Assembly: GCA_017506865.1 (NCBI GenBank)
Contig: JAFCMP010000257.1
Span: forward strand, 744,001 to 808,000
Source: Tribonema minus
Lineage: Eukaryota > Sar > Xanthophyceae > Tribonematales > Tribonemataceae
DNA length: 64,000 nucleotides
Reading direction: 5' to 3'
In this document: in pieces, positions 11,098-24,500 of the stretch
Position numbering within the stretch: position 1 is the first letter of the stretch
Layout: the number at the start of each line of letters is the position of its first letter
Notes under the pieces: generated by a model
The model's input: only the letters and a program-made list of their open reading frames with translations
The model's database searches: none
Told to the model about the DNA's origin: nothing
Translations under genes and position numbers: made by a program

Positions 11098-14000
11098 CCC
11101 GCCCCCGCCCCCGCCGCCGCCGCCGCCGCCGGCAGCGCGCCAGCCCTGCAGCAGCAGCGCCTTGGCGGTCGTTTCGCGCCGCTCGTGCGCGGAGGATGGC
11201 GATGGGAGGCGCTTCGGCGCGCCGCCGCTGCCGCCGCCGCCACTGGCAGCAGCGCTCAGTTGCTCGAGTTCGCTTGAAGTTGCTGCGGCGGCGGCGGCGC
11301 TGAGCGCTGCCGTGATGGCGGCGCCGACGTCGCCGGAGTTGAGGCTGTGCGGGCGCTGCGTCAGGCTGCTGGGCATGGTGCGGTGGCCCAGGGACGTCGA
11401 GGGGCGCCGCGGGGGGGGTGGGGTAATCGCCATTTCATTCTGGGAGTGTGAAGGGGAGGGGGAGGCGGGAGGGGGGTGCCGTGAGCTATATGGAATTGGT
11501 CCGAGGTACAATGATGCATGTGATGGTGAACGCCGTCACGGGTGCTGTCAGAGGGGAGGGCGCTTCGTTCTGAGTGGTGAGGGGGAACCGGAGAGTGAGT
11601 GGCAGGCCTCAACGTGATGATTGCATCACGACACACACTATGTTGACCGGGTTCCGTCAGGGCTAAGATTAAATGAGTCCTGCCGCAGTTTGTGGATCAC
11701 TCATCCTCAAGGTGCTAGACAGCAAGAACCTTCAAACCGTGTGCACTCACGTCTAGGTCCGGATCTGTGGCCTGATCCGTATCCGGCGAGTGACCCCGGT
11801 CTGGTCGCTCGGGCCGTTCTGGCGACGACCAGCGGCGTCCGCGCGATGGAGAACGTTCCATGGTCACCAGAGCGCGTTCTCCGGAGGTAGAGCCGCGCGG
11901 CGATATTCGCCCCGCAATGTTGAGCCTGCGAGAGCGGGTGGGGGGGGGCGGGCAGGCCGTGAGTTGAAGTTGCAAGAGCGCAAGGGGGATGTGGTCATGT
12001 GCCAGTGCGGCGGTGCCCAGGTTCCCAAAGAACGCTTGCATGCGGCACAACGATGCTGAGCACTGCAACAAGGACAAAGTGCTCACGCGCCAAGCCCCAA
12101 CTCCCAACTCCAACCCCTAGATGAGGCATTGCTCAAGCCTGACCCTTGATGAGACACCGTCCCGCCGCACCTGGTCTACGAGTCCCCAGAGAGGGCCAGC
12201 ATGCGATCCGATGTTGCAGTGAGGATGGATGCTTGTACGCTTAGCCCTAACCCTAACCCTACCCCTAGCCCTATTTCTACCCCCCAATGCGGCTAGCCCT
12301 AACCCTGACCCTAACCCTACCCCTAGCCCTACCCTAGCACCGCTCCGCCTCACCTAGTACCCAGATCCCCGAAGAACGCCAGTATGCGGTGCGGCGATGA
12401 CGATGCGGAGCGCTGCGACGACGAAGAGTGCTTGCGCCCCGCGGCCGCGCCGCGCTGCGAGTGCGTCAGCGGCGCGCACTGCTGCTGCCCCGCCGCATCC
12501 GCCAACGCCAACGCGTCGTTGCCCGCCGCCGCCGCCTCCGCCGCCGCCGCCCCGGAGGCATCGGCGGCGGCCTGCCGGCTCAGGGTCTCTTGAGACCCGC
12601 GCTTCGCGCCCAGGCGCAAGGGGGGGGCATCGGGGGACTCGGCGTTGATGGACGTGCGCGGCGTTGTCAGGCGCCGGGCTGAGCACTGTTGCTGCTGCTC
12701 TGAGCACTGCTGCTCGCCCTTGACCTCCAGGCGCGCCACCGCCTTGGCGACGGCGCCGCCTGCGCCGCCGCCGCCGCCGCCGCTGCTGCTGCTGCTGCGC
12801 GGCGACGCTGCTGCCGCCGCCGCCGCCGCCGCCGGAGAGGCGGCTGCAGTAGCAGCAGCTGTGAGCTGTGCTGGTGCGGCGGCAGCAGCGGCGGCGGTGG
12901 GTGGAGATGCTGCCGCACGCGCGGAAGCTGCAGGCAGAGCGGTAGGAACCGCTGCCACTGATGGAGCTACGGCTGCCTTCGCCGTTGAACCTGCCGCCGC
13001 AGCTTGCGCTGCCGCTTTCGATGCTGGCGCTGCCGCGTGCGCTGCCACCGCCACCGCTGCCGCTGCCGCAGCTACACTAGTTGCAGTCGCTCCACCCGCA
13101 TCAGCAGCCGCGACTTGCGCTGCCGCTGCAGGTGATGGCGCGGTGCTTTTCGCTACCGCTGCTGCTTGCGCCGCCGCCGCCGGCGAGCTCGGTGCCGCCG
13201 GCGCCGCCACTGCTGCTGCTGACGGAGCAGATTTCCCTGCTGCATTCAGCGCCCCCGCTGCTGACACCGCAGTCCTCTCACACGCGGCTCCCGGTGCAGT
13301 CGCTACCGCCGCCGCTGTTGCCTTTGCAGCACCTGCAGCAGTTGCCGCAACAGGCGTCACCACAGGCCTGGCAGCACCAGTGGCGGCCGCCTCCGCCCTT
13401 ACCCCCGGTGCACTGGCACCAGCCGCGGGCAACTTGCCGGCCCCAAAGACAGCCGCCGCAGCGGGCGCTGCTGCTGCTGCCGGCACCCTCGCCGCCGCTG
13501 CCGCCGCCGCCGCCGCCACAGACAGCGACCCTGCGGCGTCAGCTGCGTCCGCCGCTACCCTGACCTGCTTCACCGGACTGAGCGCTGCTGCCACGGGCCT
13601 CAGCACCATGCCGCCGTAGGCCATTTTCTGAGCGCTGCTGCTGCTGCTGCCGGGGTGGGTCGCGGCGCAGGGGGACGCGTGGGGGGACGCGTAGGGGGAC
13701 GCGTAGGGGGGCGGGGTAGGTATGCTGATGTCGTCGTCGCCGTCGGATGCGGACTCGTACTCGGCGACGGACTCTGCGTCGCTGGCGTTGTCCTCCAGTA
13801 GGCGCTGCGCGGTGCGGTGGCTCCCGTCGCTCGCGGGGCGCGCCGCGCTGCAGCGTGCGGGAGTGTCAAGCGTTAGTGTCAGGCCTAACACTGTACTAGC
13901 AAGTCACTGTAGGATGGCTGCGATTTCAGGTTGAGGGTGAGCAGGACTGGCAGCTAGGGCTTTGCCAGTGGTTCAGATACCCCATTTGACAGTGAAATTT

Positions 14001-14208
14001 GAGCACAACGATGCTCAGCCACACAGCAGCAATTCAGCAAGCCCCGCCGCATTTGGAGCACTGACGTATACTTCTTGAAGCACTTCCATCAGCAGGTCCC
14101 AGTTTACGTGTAATTTTACGTGTAATCATACGTACATGCCCCCCTATGCAGAGCCTGCTGCAATTTTCATCACCAAGACGTTCAGCCATTGCAGAGCAGC
14201 GATTCAGC

Positions 14209-14241
<33 letters not shown>

Positions 14242-15222
14242 CCCCTGTTCGGGGCATCGACATATACTTGCATCAGCAGATATCAATGTAAGTGTAACAG
14301 GTGCTCAAACTTACTTGCCCCCCTCTGCGCTGGTGCAGCTGTCGCCCAGGCCGGCAGCGTCGTCGCCATCGCCGTCACCCGCCAGGGCGGTTTCAAATGG
14401 CCCTGCCGCGTCAGTGTCGTCGCCACTGTCATCGCCGGAGCCGCCGTTGCTGCGGACGTCAACGATGGCAAGTGGCGTGAGTCACTGAGTGAGTCGTGGA
14501 GTAAGCCAATGAGTAACTCACTGAGTCAGGCATTGAGTGTGAGCTGGCACATGAACTGACCATGAAGCACAGCAATGAACGGCTTGGCCGTAGACCTAAC
14601 GCTAGGTCACAGGAGGGACCCGCGGTTGAGCGCATGGACACAGGGGTAGGGCAAGGGTTAGGGTTAGCCGTAGAGTCGCTCAGCAATACACTGACACAAT
14701 AGAGTCAGCGACAACAGGTGGATCACGTGCTTCACACCTTCGGGTTTGGGCTGCAGGCCGTGAACCGTTCCATGCACGTGCTTTCACAAACACACAAAAA
14801 AACAAATGCACAACCACGGATGCTGCTCGCCGCACGCGCCCCCGCCCCTGAGCACTGCTTCGGCGGCATGCACGCCACCTCAGCCGCTGCAGCATCCGCT
14901 CTCACAAAGTACATCTGACTGCAGGCAGACAAAGACAGCCGCCCTCCCTTGAGCGCTCAATGGTTCAGGTGCCGATGCACAAGTACATACATGTGAGATC
15001 CATATGCACTGCACAGCAAGACCTCAGCGCCGCTGCCGCGCGCCCCACCTGTCCCGAGTGCCGACGCTGCGCAGGCGCGCGCGCGACGCCTTGAGCGCCG
15101 CGGCGTCCGGCGCCGGCGGCAGCGGCGCCGCCGCCGCCGCGCGCGGCTTCTCAAACAGCGCGCGCAGCTTGGACACCTCGCCCTGCCGCTGTGCGATGAC
15201 GCGCCAGCTGGTGTGCTTGTGG

Positions 15223-15265
<43 letters not shown>

Positions 15266-15567
15266 TGCCGCCGCTGCCGCCGCCGCCGCGGTCGTCGTCG
15301 CTGTCGTCCGCCGCCGCTGCCGCCGCCGCCTCCGCCGCGGCACTCAGCGGCAGCGGCGCCGTCGCCGCAAACAGGCTCTTGATGAAGCTCGGCGTGCGCG
15401 GGTGCGAGCCGAGGCGCCGCGGCGAGAGCGACAGGCTGCGCGGCGACGCCGGCCGCGACGACGCCGGCGACGCGCCGCTGTGACAGCGCTCCGCATCCTG
15501 CGGCAGCGGCGGCGGCGGCTCCTGCTGCGCGCCGCTGTGTTGCGCAGAAGTCGAACTGAGCGCTGCT

Positions 15568-15598
<31 letters not shown>

Positions 15599-18500
15599 AC
15601 TCGGCGGCGTGCGCCTCCGCGGCGACGTTGGACGCGCTGGCGAGGGTCTTGCGGCGCAGGGAGAGGCGCGAGGGGCATGTGGATGGGGCCTGCGGCGCTG
15701 CTGCCGCGGAAGCGTCTGCGGCGGGAAGAGCGCGGAGCGTTGTGCACGTGCTTAGGGTTAGGATTAGGGTTTGGGGTAGGGTCAGGCAGAGCAAAGGGTG
15801 AGGCGCGCAGCGAGGATGATGGGTGTTGGGTAAGGTTGCTGAAGTTGAGGCGTGTGCTGAGCGCTGCGCACGTTGCGGCGGTCACGGCTCTCGTCACCTT
15901 TGGGATCATCGCGTTCCAAGGATAGCCTCAGCGTATTGAGAAGACCAAGTGAGCTGGCCAAACCTAACTCTCATCCTAACATCAAATCTAACCCCAACCT
16001 CAACCCCATTGCTCACCCTAATCCTTGCCCTAACCCTTCAAGTCAGGTGATGCCTATGCGCAGCTAGTCAGCCCTAGGCGTTCAAGGCAGCACTCGTACA
16101 AGGACAGAAGCATCCCACAGCCGGTACTCAGCACTCTTCCTCAATAGTCGCGGCACGGCCGATGCTGAACTGACCTGCAATCGAGCAGTTGATGGCGAGA
16201 CGCGGGACCGACGGCGCCACCGCCTCCAGCGCAGCAGCCGCCGCCGCAGCGTCTGCGGCCAGCCTGTTGCTGCCGCCGCGGCTGCCGCCGCCGCCGCCGC
16301 CGCCAAAGGCTGCTGCGGCAGCCGCTGCCGCCGCGCCCAGGCTGCCGCCGCCTCTGCTCGCCTTCATCGCGGCGGCAGCAGCGGTAGCAAAGCCGCCGCT
16401 GCCCTTGCCGGCCTCTGCGACGATGGTTACGTTGCCGCTGCCGCTGCCTCTGCCGCTCTTGCCCGCTGCCGCGGCGGCGCCCACGCTGCCACCGCCGCCC
16501 CTGCCGCCGATCGCCGCCGCGGCTGCCGCCACTACGCTCAGGTCCCCGGACACGAGCATCGGCGACGACGCCGGCGACAGCAGCGCCGGCGGCGCCACCG
16601 CCGCCGCCTGCGCTGCCGCCGCCGCCGCCGCCGCCCCCCCCGTCACAGCGCCCAGCGTCCCGAGCACCGCGTCCGTGGAGCGCGAACGCTGGCGCTGGTG
16701 GCGGCGCAGCGGCGGCGGCGGCGACACGCTGCGCGCTCCCGCTGCCGCAGCAGCGGCGGCGGCGGAGGCGGCAGCGCTGCGCGGGGCGGGCGCCGAGCCG
16801 GCGCGGCCGCGGGCGGCGGCGGCGGCGGCGGCGGCAGAGGCGGCGGCGGTGGCGTCGGGGCTAGGGTTAGGGCTAGTCTCGCTGCGCACGCAGAAGACGC
16901 CGTAGCGGAGCAGGCCCTCCGGCAGGCCGCTGAGGGAGATCTCGTGCATCTCGGTGCGGCCGGCGTCGTCGGGGACCCAGACCTGGGGGGGCAGGAGGGC
17001 AGGTAGGTATGTAGCGGTGGGGGTAGGGGGGTGAGAGGTTGGGGTAAGGCGGTCTGGAGGAGATGTCACATGTCGTGAGAGCGGCTCTGTGCGAGTCAGA
17101 CCTGGGGGGCAGGGGGCAGGTAGGTATGTAGCGGTGGGGGCAGGGGGGCGGGAGGTGGGGGTTAGGTGTACGATCCGGGGGGATCATGAGGTGAAGGCTC
17201 TGTGCAAGCCGGCTCATTGGGGGGGCTGCACGTGACAAGCAGGGGCATGTATATGTATGGGCAGGGGTATGCATGTATCATATATGGATGGATGGGGGTG
17301 CTACGGCTAGCAACAGAGTCAGGAGTGAACTGAGGCCGAGAGCCAGTCATGCGCAGGCAGTAGGAAAAGTGATCAAATTCAAGCTTGCCAGCTTGACTCT
17401 AACTGGGCCAGCTTCACCCAGTGATTTCCAAAGTGCAACAGTCTCGCTGTAGTCTCTTTCCTAAGGGGCGAGCTGTCACCCTCAAACTGCGAGTAAATAC
17501 TACCATCAGTAAAGAGCAGACGTGCACATGCAGCAGACCTGCACATCTGGCAGTACAGCCCCAGCGCACCTGCACCGTCCGAGGCCCCTGCGTCTTGGAA
17601 GGCGACTCCACGGCAGCGACGCGCTGCAGCCCCACGCTGTCCTCCATTGAGCTGCGCCGCCGCCGCGGCGTGCCCCCCGCCGCCGCCGCCGCCGCCGCCG
17701 CTGCCGCTGCCACCATCGCCACCACCGCAGTGTCGCTGTCACGCATGGCCAACTGCTCGTCACCACCGGCAGCAGCGGCGGCAGCAGAAGCGGCGCTGGC
17801 GGCGGCGGCGGCGGCGGCGGGAGAGTGCAGCGAGACTTGCGCTGAGGACAGTGAGCCGTCGTCTGTGGCACTGGAGGCGTCCCTGTCGTGGCCGGCGGCA
17901 GCGGCGGCGGCGGTGGCGGCGGCGGCGGCGGCGGCGCCGTCGGTGTGCGCCAGTATGGCGGCCTGTCAATGCAGCAGCAAGACAGAAGTAGGGTTTGTGA
18001 GTGATTTTGCACTTGAAGTTGGTGCGGACGTAGACAAGTTGAATTTCAGCCATTGGTTGGTGTGCGTGCACTGCTGTTGGTATTGATGTCATTGAATGCG
18101 ATCATGGCATCGACACCGGCAGCGGCAGCTGCGGCGGCTGCGGTGGCTTTCACAGTAGCAGCAAGTACTTGTATAGACGCACTTGAACTTGGTGAGGATG
18201 CTGATTACTTGAACTTTAGCCTGTGGTTGGTGTGCGTGCACTGCTGCCGGTGACGGCGGCGTTGAATGCGGCCATGACATGGCCACCGGCGGTGGCGGCA
18301 GTGGCGGCTGCGGCGGCTGTCACAGTAGCAGCGAGTACTTGTGTACATGAACATGCTTGCATATTTCGCTGCCCCTGAGCGCTTGAAGCACTTGATGAGC
18401 CCGCCAAGCCACTTGCCTACAATACCTCGTTGCCCCTGAGCGACGCGAAGTGCTCCGTAAATGCGTCGAGCCACTCCTGCTTGACGCGTGCAGTGTGTGT

Positions 18501-21500
18501 ATACACATACATACATACATCTGCATGCACGTTCATTATTCATAATACTTTGCGAAGTATACATATATACGTGCATACCTCGTTGCCCCTGAGCGATGCA
18601 AAACACTCGGTGAATGCGTCGAGCCACTCCTGCTGGGCGCGTGCAGTGTGTGTATACGCATACATACATACATGCACATTCATTACCTATTTATACTTTA
18701 CGAAGTATATATACATACATACCTCGTTGCCCCTGAGCGACGCGAAGCACTCTGTGAATGCGTCAAGCCACTCCTGCTTGGCGCGCGCCGTATCGGCCAG
18801 TACGATGAATGACTTGCCGGCGTGGTTCACGATGACAAAGCCCACGTCGCTGTCGTAGTCCAGCACCATGCACTGCGCAGCGGGCAGGGTATGTATGTAT
18901 GAGAGCAGGTTAATGTCAGAGTAAGGTATCTAGGCATGACAGCAGAAGCAGAACGAAAGTCCAGCGCTATGCACTGCGCAGCGGGTAGGGTATACTTGAA
19001 GTATATATTTATAAGTACGAGAGCAGACTACATCAGGGTCATGTACTTTGAAGTATGTAGGTGTGACCGCAGCAGCAGCATAGCAGTCGAGTGCCATGCA
19101 CTGCACAGCGGGCGAGTACATAAGTACGAGAGCAGAATGACACTAGAGTCCTGTATGTGGGTATGACTGCAGCAGAAGTAGGTGGTTGGGGTTAGGGGTA
19201 GGGTTATGGCTAGGACTAGGGTTAGGGCTAGCATGCACTGGTACACGGGCGAAGATCGTGCGACACAGAGAGCAGCTGCGCCGCGAGCAGGGCACGTTGT
19301 AATGAGAACGGGCGCCGTGGTATTGGAGCGGCATATGTGAGACTGACTGCAGCAGCAGCGCAGCAGTCGAGTGCCATGCACTGCATGGCTAGCAGGGCAT
19401 GTAAGTGTGAGAGTAGGGTGTACGCAGAGAACAGTATGCCAAGTTAGGGTTACCCTAACCCTAACCCTAACCCTTGCAGCAGTACAGAAGTCATGAAGTG
19501 GAGTGGTCAGCTCACCGTCTCCGGAGGCATCCATTTTGCGCCTCGCAACGGCTTTTGCGGTGGAGTGCGCCCGGCGTCATCATCAACAAATAATAAACTT
19601 GACGGTTTCCAGAGCCCTTCAACTTGGAAAAGCCAACAACTTTAACAATAATGCCAGCGCGCACTCACCCTCTGACCCTAACCCTACCTCAAACCCTAAC
19701 AGCTCACCGTCTCCAGCGGTATCCGCTCGTGCGTCTTGTAACGGCGCTTGTGATCGAGCCAATAACTACACCCTTTGCACTTTTCACTGTTTTAACAGCA
19801 CCTGAGTTAACGTAACCCTAACCCTAACCCTAAACCTACTTCAAACCCTCAGAGCTCACCGTCTCCAGCGGTATCCGCTTGTGCGTCTTGTAGCGGCTCT
19901 TGCGGTCGAGCATGCTGCGGAGCGTCTCCGTGCCGTAGATCACCATGTCGTTGAAGAGGACGAAGCGGTACTTGCGCGGACCGCTGTTGCAGACCTTGCG
20001 CAGCGGACCCTCCTTCACCTGCAAGAGGGGCGTGTTGTCAAGTCGCATGTGAAGTTTAACGTTGAAGTGGACGAAGCGGTACTTGCGGGGGCTGCTGTTG
20101 CAGACCTTTCGCAGCGAACCCTCCTTCACCTGCGAGAGGGGCATGATGGCATGTCACATTGTGAAGTTACACTCGAAGAGGACGAAACGGTACTTGCGGG
20201 GGCTGCTGTTGCAACTTTGTGCAGGGGGCCCTCCTTCACCTGCGAGAGGGGTATGGTGGCAAGTCACATGTGAAGTTACACGTTGAGGCGGACGAAGCGG
20301 TACTTGCGCGGAGCGCAGTTGCAGACCTTGCGCAGGGGGCCCCGCTTACCTACAGGTGAGAATTGAAGGCAAGTCACATGTGATGTTACACATCGAAGAT
20401 GATCATTATCGCTCGGTGTTGCTGACCTTGCGTAGGAGCCCTCCTTGACTTGCAGAAAAGGGCATGATGGCACGTCACATGTGAAGTCAAGTTACGTGTT
20501 GAAGGGGACAAAGCGGTACTTATGCCAGCTGCTGCAGACATTGCGCCTTTCACCTACAAAATGAGCATTGGAGACGAGTCACATGTGATGTTGCACAATG
20601 AAGCGGATTTTAATTGCCCGCTATTGCAGACCTTGCGCAGAAGGCCCTCCTTGACCTGCAGAAGGGCATGATGGCAAGTCACATGTGAAGTTACACACTG
20701 AAGAGGAAAGCAGCACTTGCGGGCGCCGCTGCTGCATGCCTTGCACATGGGCCTCTTGCAATGAAGGCAATCACCACAGGCAAAGGTTCATGCTGTTGCC
20801 AAGCGCATGTCAGCATATACCAGTTCCACGAGAGAAGCTGTGCTCTTCTCTCGCAGTCATTTGTGCGCACCGCTGTGCAACGTGCTGAACCTTTCACGTA
20901 TCACATGCTTTCCATCATCTCAGTCCAGAAGCAACAAGACAGCGGCTGGCAGTTACACAGCTCTCAACCAAGTAGCGGCTGGCAGTTGCGGCTGGCAGGT
21001 TCAAAGTGCTCACCAGATAGCGGCTGGCGGTTACAAAGCTCTCGCGGAACTGCTCCTGCACGTCGAGAACGCGCTGGCGCCTGTCGTGGTCGCGCGCGTT
21101 CTCGTTCAGACGCACCGCCACGCGCGTGATCTGAGCAGTGACACACACACAAACAGCGCAACAGAGCAGCCGGCACAGTTTGAGCGTGAGTGTTGTTGTT
21201 TCAGACATTGCTGAAAGGCGGTTTCTTTTCAGAGAAGATGAAGATGCAAGCAATCTCTTAAAAACATATTTACATTGTCATTGGTCGTGGTCGCGTGCGC
21301 TCTTGTTCAGACGCACCGCCACCCGCGAAACCTGATTAACGTCACGTTTGGGACAGACAGTGCAGCGCACCGGCGACAGAGCAAGCGGCACAGTTTGAAT
21401 GTGAACTGTATTGTTTCAGTCACCGTTGAGAGTTGTCATCGCGCGTAAACTCATTCAGATGCACCGCCATTCATGTAAGCTAAGCAGTGACGCGCAGGGG

Positions 21501-24500
21501 AAGACAGCACAAGGCACCGAGAACAGAGCAGCCGATGCAGTTTGCATGTGACGTTGTTGTTGTTTTTAACACTGCTGAGCGATGTCATCGGTTGTGCTCC
21601 CTGCGCATTGTTGTTCAGACGCTCTGTCGCAGCGTGACCTGAGCAATGTCTCATACAAGACATACAGTGCAGGGCTCCAGGGGCAGAGCAGCCGGCACAG
21701 GTGAATACTGAGTGGTGTCACAGGCGACAGCCACTGCAGGGCACCAAGGTCAGAGCAGCCGGCACAGTTTTTTGCAGCCCAGTTTTGCCGTTCTATGCAC
21801 TGCAGAGCACCGTCAAAAGATGTGTTCACACGCGTTCTCATGTAGTCGCTTGCCTGGTGACCGGAGCGGTGATGTGCATGGAAGAATGCAACATTTGCTA
21901 GGGCTAGGTTTTGGTTAGGGTTAAGGTAAGGGTTAGGGTGAACCTAACTTTAACCTTAAGCTGCTGAGCGTTGTCATGAAGTCGCGGTCGCGTGCGTTCC
22001 GATTCACCAGCGCCGCCACCCGCATTACCTTTGCGTTGTCATGAACTGCTGCTGAGTACTGCCCCTTGTGCGACGCGAGCATCTAACCCTACCCCTAACC
22101 CTAACCCTAACCCTAACCCCACATGGAGGCAGTCGACATAGGTCACAGCTGAGCAGTGTCGCGTTGTCATTAGTGCAATCTGACCGTTGCCACGGGGAGG
22201 TGGTACGACACACAGGTCACAGCAGGTCACAATCAGGCGGTGTCATGCTGTTGTCATCCCAGTCGTGCGTTTTTGCAGGGGGGGGCTACAGGTGCCAGTG
22301 GCATGTGCTGGCACCTGTTGTGCGCTCAACAGGAATGTGATCACCCAATACCCCACAAATCATACTTTGAAGTACGAGCCTTGTTGAAAGAACTCATGGC
22401 TCAACTTGGCATCAGGCACAAAGCCCCCGCTCCCGCCTGTTGCAGGGCGGCTCTGATGTCAACAGAAGCTGATACATGCATACATGCTCACAGTTGAGAT
22501 TGGAAGCTGATACATACGTGCTCACAGTTGAGGTCGGTAGTACAAGATGCACTCTGTGTATGTACGATATATGTTCGCACCTGCTCGAGGGCGGTGCTGA
22601 TGTTGACCCAGTCGGGGTGGGTCTCCTTGGTGTGCTTCAGCAGCTCCGCCAGCAGCAGCTTGTAGCGCGGCACGCGCTGAACGGGCTGTCACATGGCTCA
22701 GCAGGAGATCGAGACTCACGCGTATTAGTAATAGAGAACAAGTCCTTGGTGTACTTCAGCAGGTCCGCCAGCAGCAGCTTGTAGCGCGGCATGCGCTGAA
22801 CGGGCTGTCACACGGCTCAGCAGGAGATTCAGACTCCCAAGTATGAGTATTTGAGTACAAGTCATTGGTCTGCTTCAGCAGCTCCATCAGCAGCAGCTTG
22901 TAGCGGGGCACGCGCTGAACGGGCTGTCACACGGCTCAGCAGGAGATTCAGACTTGTGAGTATGAGTTCGTGAGTACTGCTGAGTAGCGCGGCACGCGCT
23001 GAACAGGCTGTCACACGGCTCAGCGGGAGATCACGACTCATGAGCGTGAGTAGTTGAGCACCGCCGAGTAGTGCGGCGCGCGCTTCAACATGCTGTCACA
23101 TGGCTTAACACGATGTCGTTGATTGAGTGAGCAATTATGTGCAACCTCCGAGTCTTGTGTGGCGTCAACAAGTAGAGTCGACACTGTTGGTGGGTAGGGT
23201 TGGGTCTTAGTGCGCTGTGAGTAGGGTGTGTGTGGGTGGGTGATGCGCTTTACCGATGCTATTCTCCTTTGTCTAAAGCACGCCCTGGCAGCTGACAGCA
23301 CATCCCTGCTTGGAGCACATTGGCCCACGTGCATACGTACACGGCAGCACTCTGCGATGCAGCCCCTCACGCCAGTGAGGGAAGCTCTTCCGGCATCAGA
23401 TCGAATCCACTCCGCTTCATCCCCCAATGGGTTCCTCCAGCCCCTGACCCTCACCCCAGTCCTGACCCCAATGGCAACCCTTGACCTAATCCTAAAGCCT
23501 GGACCTACGCTTTGCATCCCACACTCCGATGGAGGTCCTTCAGCTAACCTTGCGACCTTTGTAACGTTTGCATCCGACACACTACTTGCAGACTAGGTGT
23601 AGCCCAAACTTCAAACTGGTTACTCTACCTGCCCCTCTTCCTAGACAAATCTAGATCTCTCTCCGTGCTTTAGCAAACCTCAACAACGCAACTCAACAAC
23701 GCATCTCAATACCCCATGGCAGCGCTCAGCAATGTGGCAGTGCTCTGCTGATGCACGCCGGCCCCGGCAGCCTGTTGCGCTAGCCCATCCCCCTCCCCGT
23801 CCCCCCCAGGCTGCAGCAGTGCTCATCACGTGCGCTCGTCTGTGACACGGCAGTGGCACAGGGACTGCCCCCCCCCCCCTCCTCTGCAGCTGACACAAAA
23901 ACTATGCTCAACGCGACACTGAAGGCCTCCTGCGCTAAACGTGTGCACAGCCGCAGCAGCAGCGCTCAGGAGGGGCGTGAATGTGACAGTGCTCAGCACA
24001 TCCCAGCTGCTGCAACAGCGCTCAGAGTGCACACTCGCATGAGGCCGCTGCGCAAGCCCACACCCCTTCAAGCCCCCTGCAGGTTGCACTCGCTTACAGA
24101 AGCCCTCAGATCTGCCCTGGACTAGATCAAAGTACGTGTGCGATACTTCAAAGACAATATAGTATACATGTATACACGTACCTGTATGAGATAGCTGCAC
24201 AGGTCCTACCCCCTGTAGGCCTCCTGCAGCTCGCACGCCCTCACAAAGGCCCTGAACTTTGCGCTTTCTTGACATCAGTATCTGTATGACACTGAAGACT
24301 TTAACGTTCAAGTAGGAAGATTCATGTACTTCCAAGTACATACATATGTATGCACATACCTGTATGAGGTAGCTGCGGAGGTCCAACCCCCTGCACGCCT
24401 CCTGCAGCTCGCACGCCCTCACAAACGCCCTAAACGCTGCATTGACTAGATCTCACCATTTCGAGGACTAATCACCCAGCATCCTCGATGACTATATTCT

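Noticed and set aside
12645-13619. Long Ala/Pro/Leu-rich plus-strand ORFs
   Set aside because: They are complements of the GCN-rich RhoGEF exon 13; long open frames are expected on both strands of such sequence.
18486-18720. CRISPR-like or microsatellite array
   Set aside because: The repeats are copies of a PH-domain exon end separated by ATACATAC stretches, with no constant short repeat and unique spacers.
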